A stretch of DNA of 64,000 nt from Coniella vitis (Eukaryota; Ascomycota; Sordariomycetes; Diaporthales; Schizoparmaceae): positions 2,666,001 to 2,730,000 of the forward strand of contig WUJK01000002.1 of the NCBI GenBank assembly GCA_011317545.1. The letters are read 5' to 3'. Numbering within the stretch: position 1 is the first letter of the stretch; every line of letters starts with the position of its first letter. Below are positions 49,101-59,600 of this stretch, one piece after another. A model generated the notes under the pieces. That model was not told the DNA's origin and ran no database searches. It was given only the letters and a program-made list of their open reading frames with translations. The position numbers and the translations under genes were made by a program.

Positions 49101-50735
49101 TATATAATCGCGGATATTATTATAAGCCGCTTCCGGGAGGGGCCTTTAATAAACGGCTATTCTATAAGCTTAGCAGGGGGTTAAGGCTCCCGCTAGCTAT
49201 TAGTAATATTTATAGCTATATTTATATTATTATAATAAGCCTTACCTATATTCTTAATCCTCTTAAGCTTAGAGATAAACGGGTAATAAAGCTACCTATT
49301 AACTATTTTAAGGGCGGTAATATAGCTAAAGTAGCTAGAGTAGATTAGCTTATAGTAATTAATATACCTAGGGGGAAGCGTATAAACCTCCCCTTTCTAA
49401 GTATATTAGGCGTTAGAGTAGGTAGAATACCGCTTACTCCTTATATAATACTTAGTTAAGTAATAGCTAAAATAGCTATTTATATAGAAAGAGAGCCTCT
49501 CTATCTTCTATATTAGCCGGGTATAGGGTAGGTTAAAAACCTAAAAGGGTTATATTTTATATAAAAAGGATATTAACTAGGTAGTAATACCCGTAATAGG
49601 GTTAAATCCGTTCGTAGAAAGCTTATAAGAAATAGGCTCGACTCCTATTTATATTATAGCCTCCTCCCGGATATACTCCTTAAGAGAAACCCTTTAATAG
49701 GTAAAGGGGTTATAAAGCTCCCTTGGAACCCCGATTACTATATAAGTAATCTAGGTTTATAATATAATCCCCGAGGATACCTATATTAGCTCTAATAGCT
49801 TATCCTTTAAAGGGTTAGTAAAAAGCCTATCCTAAACCTCTTTATTAATAAAGTATAAAGCTTAATCGGTAGGGGTTTTAATAACTACCGCTATATTAGT
49901 TATAAGGATCTAAAACCGAATATAAATACTTAGCTTAAATCTCTAAAGGGGCGAGCTTATAAGCGTATTATAAGGGGTAGCCCTAAGGAGGATCTTTATA
50001 TCCTATCCCTATTACCGGCTATATTAAGGGCCGGCTTTTCGAGTATAATAAGCCGGCTCCGCTAGGAGCTTAATAGCTATACTTATAATAATAGCCTAGC
50101 TTCGACCCTATTAAGGGTATTAGGTAGGTAAAGGTAGCTATTAAAGGTAGAGTATTACCTATAGAATAATAATAGGAGGAGTTAGGTATATTAGAATAGG
50201 CCGGCTAATAACCGGATCCGATAAAAAATTTTTAAACTCGTACTTAATTATAACTAGGAGTTAGGAGTATACCCTCTCTATATAAAGACGCTTCTTACTC
50301 TATAAAGGGCCTTTAAAGGTATTAACTAGTTTTCTTAGGGTTTTATCTACCGTTAATAGGACTATCTCCCGAGCTATAAATATATAGTATACGCCTATAA
50401 GGAGGGTCCTAACCGTATTAGGGGCGAGGGGGTTATCTTAATAAATAGTAGTATCCTCCTATAACTATAGTATAGTACCGTAATACCTCTTCTGCTATAT
50501 AGGGGAGTAAATCGAATCCGTAATAGAACTAATATCCGTCCTAGGTACTAATCCCTTAGGCGGCGGCGAGCCGCCCTATATTATATCCGTAGGCGAGGCC
50601 TCCTATAAGGCTATCCTATAACCGTATTTGCTTATATATAAATAGGTTAGATATTAGTAAATTATTAGCAAAACCGTATATACCCCTAATAAAAGCAGGT
50701 ATATACGAGAAAAGTATCGGGAAGGATGCCCTCCT
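46119..50735 (-). mobile_element. LINE copy B, inverted and 3'-truncated, RIP-inactivated
   Basis: Reverse complement of about 32,863-37,470. The catalytic box FYYTDDILFLR is on the minus strand at about 46,906-46,872. It lacks the part of RNase H and the 3' end present in copy A, ending abruptly at the 613-bp repeat. Same family and order: gag-like, endonuclease, RT. Confidence 0.8.
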
Positions 50736-51393
50736 ATTTATTAAGGAAACGTTTTATAACTTTATAAACGCTTATTAGTTTATTAAACTAGATATTAAAG
50801 CTATATTTTATAAGACCCGAACTATAAAAGGCTAGGGATATTTAATAATATTTCGGATATAATTCGGGTTTTTCGAATAGTTTATAACGCTTTTTAGTTT
50901 AATAAGCGCTTTTATTATATTCTAATAATTTATTAATAATATCTTATATAATATTTTTAATAATTATATTATAACTTATCTAATCGATCTATTAATCTAT
51001 TACTCAGGGTTGAAAAAGAATTATATTACGAAAGTTTTAAAATTATTTCGCTACTTATAAGGTTTACGCTTATTTTTAGAGTTAAAGAAGTATAAGTTTA
51101 TAAATCAGCTTCCCTTCTATAATTACGGCCTTAGTAGGAGTATACGGACTACCTGCTAAGGCTAATAGACCTAACTACGCTATAGCCCTAATAATACTAT
51201 ACTTATAACGTCTCTTTTTAGCCGGCGTTACTAATACCGTTACTTTAACTTAACCCTCTTCCCTATATTATCGAATATAGTCCGGAAAATATTAGAATCG
51301 GGACTACTATTATTATTTTAGTTAAAGGAAGTATAATATATATCGCCGTACCCCTTATATAGGGGAGTAATTAGATTACTAATAAGCGTATTA
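50736..51393. repeat. RIP-degraded spacer
   Basis: TA-rich, no supported coding pattern; it ends at the target site TATTA of the solo LTR. Confidence 0.4.
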
Positions 51394-51576
51394 TGTGACG
51401 GGCTGGCCCCTGTGGGGCTCCAGGAATTGACTAGCGTCCTGCGTCCGCCTCCGACGTACGGAACCTTTTGAGTGGTTGAGGCAAAAGGTACGCAATCTTC
51501 TGAACACGTTTCAGAAGATCTAGTCAACTTATCAGGCACATCGGGCGAAGGCAATGTCACAGGTGGGCCTGTGACA
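51394..51576 (-). mobile_element. Unmutated solo LTR of the TRIM family, TSD TATTA
   Basis: A 183-bp GC-rich island in TA-rich DNA. It begins TGTGACGGG and ends CCTGTGACA (TG...CA), with the 5-bp duplication TATTA immediately on both sides (51,389-51,393 and 51,577-51,581). Its reverse complement matches both LTRs at 56,074 and 56,412 but keeps the CA/TG dinucleotides they have lost. Two hairpins: arms TGTCACAGG/CCTGTGACA at the right end (51,555-51,576) and arms ATCTTCTGAA/TTCAGAAGAT in the middle. An 80-codon frame on the minus strand is incidental. Confidence 0.88.
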
Positions 51577-52210
51577 TATTACGACGATAGCCTGCCTGCT
51601 ATATAGTTATATATTTTAAAACCTTTTCTTAAAGGGTTCCGATATTACCCGGTTTTAAGAATAAGGTTACCCGGTCACTTCCGATAAATAATTTACTTTC
51701 TTTTAGCTTATTTAATAAGCTAATTAGGGATAATATTCCTAGCCGACTATACCTTATAAACTTGAATACTATTATTAAGGATATGAAAGGGTCTTTGCTC
51801 GATAAGTATAATAAGATATAGGCTAACGATACTAAAGCTACCCGGGCCGGGAATCGACTATACCTAAAATTAGGGTACCCGGTTTACTAATACCCTAACG
51901 CTATTATTACTCGATAAGGTTAACGGCTTAGAAGGTATAGAATAGGAGAGTCTTTTTCTTTTACTATAGGATAGCTAGTATAATATCTTCTAAGCTTTTT
52001 ATCTACTGCCTAGCGTATTTAAACGCCGGGATATAATTAAATCGCTCTTATTAGTAGGGCTATTTATTGGGTAAGCGGAAGGGGGGAGGTATATAGGGGC
52101 TAGCCTATTTAAACTAGCTTCTACAACTCCTCTAGCGATATTTCTTAATAAACGGTAAATCCTTAGGGTACCCTACGGTAACGCTAGGTAGCCGGCCCGC
52201 TAGCTAGCTA
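51577..52210. repeat. RIP-degraded spacer
   Basis: TA-rich DNA with some GC-richer patches (51,840-51,900; 52,070-52,130) and no identifiable family. Confidence 0.4.
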
Positions 52211-52303
52211 GTATCCCGGTAGTATATACCGCGATACCCCTTAGAAGGTATATCAGCGTAACTAGTCCGGCGTTAATTTAATGAAATAAATAAATAAATA
52301 AAT
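52211..52303 (+). repeat. LINE-type 3' tail with (AAAT)n, copy 2
   Basis: Shares about 90 bp with 41,044-41,132, with about four AAAT units. It marks the junction with the older gypsy element to the right. Confidence 0.6.
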
Positions 52304-54256
52304 ATAAGTTTAGAATAATAGAAATAAAATATTTTAGGTTTATTAACTTTACCGCTCTTTTATCAATAAATTTATTAAGATTATAAGCTATTAATTAAAT
52401 TAACTTAAATAAAAGTCTTATTCGTATAAATAAATACTTATAATATAGCCTTTAAGTAATTTAAGCGTAGTTTTATTATAATATTTATCTTAAATTAATA
52501 GGATCTTAAGTAAAAGATAATTATTAAACCGGATTACTTTAAATACTCGTTTAATAATTACCTTTTATAATTCGATAAAAAAGATATTTTATATCCTATA
52601 GCTTATTATTTAGCTCGCTTTATAATAATAAAGCGTAATTATATAATATATAATAAGGAGCTATTAACTATAATTTCTTACTTTAAAATATAATTATTTA
52701 AGCTTTATAATATATATTATCTGTTTATAATATTTATAAATTCTAAATGCTTAGAATATTTTGTAATATTATAATTAATTTTAGAGTAATAGGTATATTA
52801 AGCCGAGCTTTTATCTCTTTTTACTTTTATTTTAAATACTAGCTAAGCCGGTTAGCTAATCGCCCGGATATATTTTCTAAGCAGGAGTAGGATATTATCG
52901 GGCTTATAAAGGAGATAGATAGCTAAAGTATTCCGGCTTATTTTTATCTTAAGATTTCGCCCTAGGTTAGGGGCCGGATAGCTTATAACGCCTTTATATT
53001 ATACTTATCTAAAAGTCGCCTTAGCTTTAATAATAACATCTTTACTTAGATATTACCTCCTACTTAAGGTTTATTAAATCCTTATATTATATCAGGGCTT
53101 AAGCTATATTATATCTTATTATAGCTCTTTCGCTATTAAAAAATATACTATTTTTATAATAAATTGCTCTAGGTATTATAGGATAAGGGTATTAAGTATA
53201 ATTAGAAATATATTAAGAGATTTAAAATAGTATAAAAGGGTATATAATAGTTTCTAATAAAAGCTAAGATTTATAAGTAAATCAGGGATTATAATATTAA
53301 TAATTATAATATCTTATTATATTAAGGATATATTTAGTTATTAGAGTAAGAACCTTTAATAATAATTATACTTTAAAAGGTATATAACTCTCGTTTAAAT
53401 AAATACTATAATATCGGTATAATATTTTTAATTTTAAATTATAATTATTTCTAATATAATATAACCTATAATATAAAGGCGTTTAATAAGGCTTCTAGCG
53501 TTTATTACCGAATTAATTACTCGAAATATCATTATTAAAGGTTATTTTAGCCCCTATTTATTCTCGATCGCTTTCAAAAATAAATTATTATTAATTTCGA
53601 AGTAAAACTCCTAGTTTATAAGAAGGAATAGCTATATTTCCTTATAATTATTATTAATCGGCTCCCTAAATATATATAGTTAAGGGCTATAACTTTTATA
53701 TTAATAAAAATATATATAATACGGTCTATTAAACTTAATAAAGGTTTAAAGGTTTCTCGGATATAATTATAACCGATTATAGCTCGGATTAGATTAGCTC
53801 CTTCTAATTTATACTTTATATAAAACTAAATATTTATTAATTATTATTACCTACTTTTTACCCTAAAATTAATAAGGGGACGAAAAGGGAAAACTATAAG
53901 GTTTAAAAATACCTTAAAATAAATATTAAGTTCTTATAATTTAACTAATTATCCTATCTTATAGCCGCTTAGCTTATATTTAATAACCGAGATTCTTTCC
54001 TAATAAGTATTAATATTAATAAACTATTTAATAAGTTTAATATTAACCTTTTACTAAAGTTATTATCCGAAGTAATTTTCATAATAATAGGTTAAAGCTA
54101 TATTATCGCTTCTTTAAATTTTTTATATTATAATATAGAAATAGCTTAAACGATTATAATATATATTTAATAGTAATAGGAGGATAATATAAATAGGATC
54201 CGCCGGCTTATATATAAATTCGAGGTAAAAGATTTAATCTAGCTATTATATATAAT
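52304..54256 (+). mobile_element. Old Ty3/gypsy chromovirus, left part (RNase H, integrase remnants)
   Basis: A plus-strand frame near 52,640-52,860 reads as gypsy RNase H (NYIIYNKELLTIISYF...; INSKCLEYFV, cf. TDSKxLEYF). Weak integrase-like text follows at 53,990-54,230 (ITDRDS...). Heavily mutated, with many TAG/TAA codons. It continues at 62,053 after the inserted element. The 5' part (LTR, gag, RT) is missing left of the (AAAT)n tail. Confidence 0.6.
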
Positions 54257-54592
54257 TATAAACGGGCATCGAGAGAGCGTTCGCAGTTTCGATCCCAATT
54301 TCTATTATTAACTAACTTAAGGAGAGAAGTAAGGGTAGTATCTATATAGCGGCGCGAGAGCTGCTCTTAAGTAGCTCTTACGTTTAGAATCTACCCGTAG
54401 ATAGAGTTTTCTATAGGTCTACCGTCGATACGGGTCCTATTGCCGATAGTCTTTTATATAGCTCGTAAGCTACTCGGAAGATACTCTTATTTAGCGCTTA
54501 TATAATACTAGTCTCTAGACGAGAAGGGAATATACTAACTAAGGCTTCGTACCCTAGTATACCGAAGCCGTATATTTACCCGTAGGCCTATA
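54257..54592 (-). repeat. Chromovirus 3' LTR (left copy)
   Basis: Begins TATAAACGGGCATCG and ends GGCCTATA on the plus strand. It is more mutated than the right copy in its right half (CATTTACCCGTGGG became TATTTACCCGTAGG). To its right, read on the minus strand, is a purine-rich tract GCGGCGGGGTAATA, a likely polypurine tract. Confidence 0.8.
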
Positions 54593-54609
54593 ATATTACC
54601 CCGCCGCTT

Positions 54610-56035
54610 AGGCCGAACGCCCTCCTATAGAGCCGTATATAGTATAATAGCTATCTAAAAAGTATAACGACGTAATACTACTACGCCCGCCTATCCTATT
54701 AAAGGAGCCTCGTCCTTATACCTAGCGAGTATAAAAGGAGTCTTATATCTACGGAGCTCCCTTTAACCTAGCTCTTAGCGAATCTATAAGTTCTACCGCC
54801 TATTATTTATTAATAGAATAATAGTAACGCCTTTAACTTAGTAAGCGGTTATAGATATAATATCTTTACTCTTAGAGCTTCGAAAAAGTATAAATACCCC
54901 CTTAACCCCTACTCTAGGGGTTATTCCTTCCTCTTAATTAAATTAAAGCCCTTACGAGTTATACGAAACTAACCCCTATAATAATAAGGTAAATATCGCG
55001 CCTTCCCTATTCGTCCTCTACTTATACTTAGCTCTATTAATAGTATAAATATTACTACTCGTTCTAAGTAAGCTAATATAGCTCCTACCGCTATACCTAC
55101 CGCTACCGCCCCCGCTATTATTATAGGCTCTATAGCTATTCCTATAATAGTAATACCTATAGCTATAGCTACGGCTACTCCTATTACGCCTACCGCTACT
55201 CCTACCGCTACTATCCTCGCCCCTATTACTACCTAACTCGATAAGGCTATTAATAAGCTTATTTAGAGCGTTATCGCTATTAACCCGTAGCTCTAACCTT
55301 ATATTACCCTCCCTTAGGGTATTAGGGATAAATAATATCTACCCTATATTATAAGGGCTTCTAAGAACCTCCTCTCTCTCTACCTCTACGGTATTAATAA
55401 ATAGCGCTTCCCCTACTTCTTCGTAGCTTACTAACTATTATAACTAGCGCCTATTATTTCCCCTATAGAACGAATAAGAAGGGTAAGAACTCTAGCTATT
55501 CCTATACCCCCCTTTACTAAACCGATAAGATATATACCGCTATTATTACTATAGTTAACTATTCCCTTACTTACGATATTTCCGACCCTAGTATATACTA
55601 CTCCTTCCCTACTTATACCTCCCTATACTTATATACTCTAGATACTCTCCGCCCTTAGGCCCTTACCGCTCTCGCTATACGCTATACCTATAACTACTTA
55701 CCTAAGTTAAGTAAGACTTAGGCTAGCTATAATAAGGTCCGATTATTAAATAATAAGTATACCCGTAGCGTATATACCCCTTATTCCTTCCCTACTTATA
55801 TCTTACTAACTTTATACTAGCGCTATAGCTATAAGCTCGTACGCTGCTAAGCGATAGCGCTAAAGGATATTACCGATCTATTAGCGAAGCTTATAAAGGG
55901 GGGTAGTAAGGGTAAGGGCTTAGTTAATACTAAAACGAAGCGTAGTATTAATAATAACCCTTATTCTAGTAAAACTAAGGAGAGTAATTCTAATAGTAAG
56001 GAGGAGGTAAGCGAGGATAAATAGGTAGCTATATT
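54610..56035 (+). pseudogene. RIP-decayed plus-strand frame, antisense within the chromovirus
   Basis: A protein-like plus-strand frame lies between the integrase/chromodomain end and the 3' LTR of a minus-strand element. The first half is Ala/Thr/Pro/Ile-rich (TPITPTATPTATILAP). The second half (about 55,460-56,030) runs on with in-frame TAG codons and ends in a basic then acidic tail (GGSKGKGLVNTKTKR; KESNSNSKEEVSEDK). Reading the minus strand here gives only stop-filled text. There is a frame change near 55,470. The family is not recognised. Confidence 0.5.
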
Positions 56036-56073
56036 AGCGCGCGTTTTATATATAGTTTTCTTTTTATCTATAG

Positions 56074-56601
56074 TATTATAGGCCTACCTATATAATATTG
56101 CCTTCGCCCGGCGTACCTAATAAGTTAACTAGATCTTCTAAAACGTATTTAGAAGATTGCGTACCTTTTACCTTAACCGCCTAAGCGAAAGGTTCTATAT
56201 ATCGGAGACGGCCGTAGGAACGCTAGTTAATTTCTAGAGCCCTATAGGGGCTAGCCCGTTATATATCTTCTGAATACCCTAAGGTCGTAAGTTCGAGCTA
56301 CGGAGTGCTAAAAGTCTTAGATACCCCTTCCGTATAAACTTCGGCTTATAAAGTAATATCGCGGGTAAGCTTTAGGGGTCCGACGTTATTAGAGGGAGAG
56401 AAGGGAGGTAATATTATAGGCCCACCTATATAATATTGCCTTCGCCCGGCGTACCTAATAAGTTAACTAGATCTTCTAAAACGTATTTAGAAGATTGCAT
56501 ACCTTTTGCCTTAACCGCCTAAGCGAAAGGTTCCGTATATCGGAGACGGCCGTAGGAACGCTAGTTAATTCCTAGAGCCCTATAGGGGCTAGCCCGTTAT
56601 A
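56074..56601 (+). mobile_element. TRIM-like miniature LTR retroelement, RIP-mutated, TSD TATAG
   Basis: Direct repeats of 190 bp at 56,074-56,263 and 56,412-56,601 enclose 148 bp. The 5-bp duplication TATAG lies at 56,069-56,073 and 56,602-56,606. Both repeats start TATTATAGG and end CCCGTTATA; the unmutated relative reads TGTCACAGG and CCCGTCACA. The right end of the middle part is a purine-rich tract (GAGGGAGAGAAGGGAGG) directly before the second LTR, which fixes the plus orientation. No coding capacity. Confidence 0.85.
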
Positions 56602-56606
56602 TATAG

Positions 56607-59600
56607 TACTTAATTTCCCCGCTCTTCTTTTCTATAACTTTAGGCTATTATAACTTATAGCGCTACCGTAGTATTACTCGAACTCCTTAAGAGTAATTAT
56701 ATCTTTAAATTCGGATAACGGCTATTAGTTTAGCTAATCCTATCCGACCTATTTAACTAGGACTTCGTATTATAGCGTTCCGTCCGTTTTCGTACGGCCT
56801 TTATACAGCTTATTATATACTCTAATAATGCTTTCTACCTAATACTCGGGTTCCTTTCCCTCTTTAATTATAATAGGGTTAGGCCGGTATTCTCTCTATA
56901 CCTATAACGGGAGCGGGTCTTATATAGCTCGAATTAGGAGATTTATATAGAAATAAGGGTAAATACCCGGCGGGACGTCTAATTCTACTATATAAGGGCT
57001 AATAATATACGTTATAATATATTTCTCGTATAGCTAGGCTAACTTCTTTAAAGGGCGGTCGATAGTAATATTTCGTAGGGAGAGCTAAACCTTATCGCCC
57101 TTAATAAGCCGCTCTATAACTATTTATAATTTATTCGTAGATTCTTCTATTCGTTATTATATAATTATTATTACGGCTTAAACGAAAATAATTCCGTTTT
57201 TAAGCCGTTAGACGAAGTTCTCGGCCTAAACTCTAGGCGCTTACGCTAGTAATATACTATACTCTACTTATTCGATTAGATCTATATAATAGTTATATAG
57301 GATAAAGAATAAGCTAAGGCTAATTATACTAATATCCCTATTATTAATGGCTAGTTAAGCGCCGGGTAGGAGTATCGGCTAATCTAATTATATATATATA
57401 ATAAACGCTCGGAGGTAATCTATAACCTCTTAGTTTACCCTTTCTATAGCTCTATCCGTCTATAGGTAGAAAGCGATATTTAAGGGCTATTCTATCTTTA
57501 TAAGCTTATATAATCGGCGCTAAAACCCTCCTACTTAGTTCGAGCCTTAATTACTAATTATTACCTTAGGGAAACTATAAAACTATTAGTAATAATATAA
57601 GAACCGCTCTATATATACTTCCGCGCTTATACTATATATAGCTTCGAGTATAATAGTTTTTATTAGTCGATCCGTAATTACTATTAAGTAAGCCTCTCTT
57701 ATATTGTCCTTATAAGGGAGGTCGATTATAAAGTCTATAGATAACTCGCTTTATACCCGCTTAAGTACTAATAGGGGCTTAAAAAGGCCCTTCCTCTAGT
57801 ATCTCTATACCGTTTTATATCTATAGATATTATAATTTTATATAAACCGCCGAATACTATAGTATATACCTAGCTAGAAATAGCCCCTTATTATTATCGT
57901 AATAGTAATATCCCTCCTTAGGTAGCTAGATAGGGTAGAATCGTAGATACTTTATATTAGTTTAGTATATAGGGGTTCCTAATCTAGTAACTAAAGCTAT
58001 TTACGGAACCTAAGTAATCCTTTCTTATCGATCGAATACTCCGCTATAAATACCTTAATAAGCTTACTTTCGGATATCCGTAGGTAAGGGGGAAAAGAGC
58101 GTTTACCCCTATAGATTATACTTATAAGCTAGGAGTATACTTTATTATATAAAATAGTATTATCCTATAAGCGCTAAAGCTCCTCTTATATAAAAACCTC
58201 GCTATCTATTAATAATAGCTTATCCTATATTATAACTTAGCTTATCTTTATTAATAGTAAAAGCTGGATTTACTTATAAGCGAGGCGTTCGTTAGATATA
58301 TTATATAGTATATCCTACTCCCTCCTTAAGAGGGCGTTTAGACGCTTACTAGCTGCTCCTATATAGTAGATTAAGTAATATCGAAAACGAGCTATCGTCT
58401 CGGATTAGTAAACCTACCTTTCGGTAAAACGCTATAATATTATAAAATATTCGAGGTTCTTATAATCCGAGTAAATCGTAAATAATAGTATAATACCCCT
58501 AAGCTTTATATCCTATATTTTTAAGTAATTAATAACGGTTAATAATTCCTTATTATAGATCTTATAGTTATACTCTATAGGGCTTAAATAGCGCGAGTAG
58601 TATACTACCGGGCGGAGGATACCGTACTTATCCCTCTAAGAGAGGTAGCCGCTTAACAAATAGCTAGAATAATCCGCTTTTAATACTATCTCCTTATCCG
58701 GATCCTATTAAGCGAGTATAAGCTTACTAATAAAGAGACGTTTTAGCTATTCGAATATAACTTCTTCCTACTCTTTAAACCTAAATAAGACCCCCTTCTT
58801 AGTTAAGGCTAAGAAGGGCCTTATAACTTCGGAATAATTAGTAATAAACTAACGATAAAAGTTTATAAATCCTAGGAAGCTATAGACTCCCTTAACTATC
58901 TTCGGAGCCTCCTAATCGTATATAGCGTATACCTTCTCGGGGTTTATATAAATCCCTACCCCCGCTTTAATAATAAAGCCTAAGTACTTCGTCTCGATTA
59001 CGCCGAATTCGTATTTAGCGATATCTAAATTTAGACCTATTATTTCGAAAGCGCGTAATACTAGCTTTACCTTTACTCGGTAATCTTTAGCCGTACCGTC
59101 GGTATATATTAGAATATTATCGATATAAGCTAAATAGAAGATATTTAGGTAAGAGCGTAGAGCGTTATTAATATAGCGCTAGAATATCGCGGGAGCGCCT
59201 ATAAATCCGAACGGGGTTACTAGCTACTCGAAGAGGCCGTACCTTATATAAAAGGCGGTCTTCTACTTATCTCCTTCTTTAATATAAAGCTTATAAAATG
59301 CTATTTATATATCGAGCTTAGTAAAATATTTAATATTTATAATATTAGATAAAGTTTCTTTAATAAGGGGGAGCGGGTAATAATTAGCTTCCGAAATAGT
59401 ATTAAGCGTATAATAATCTATATAAAAACGGAGGCCGCCCCCTAGTTTCTTAATAAAGATTATAGGAGCTCCTACTAAGGAGCTATTAGCTCTAATATAG
59501 CTTATATCGAATAGCTCGGTAAGAGTCTTCCTTAATATAATAAGTTTTTCTCTAGATATCCCGTATAACGGGCCTTATAAGGCGTTTATAATAGACTTAT

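Noticed and set aside
51318..51560. 80-codon minus-strand frame in the GC island
   Set aside because: It overlaps the solo LTR and its flank; it exists only because this LTR escaped mutation, and LTRs do not encode protein.
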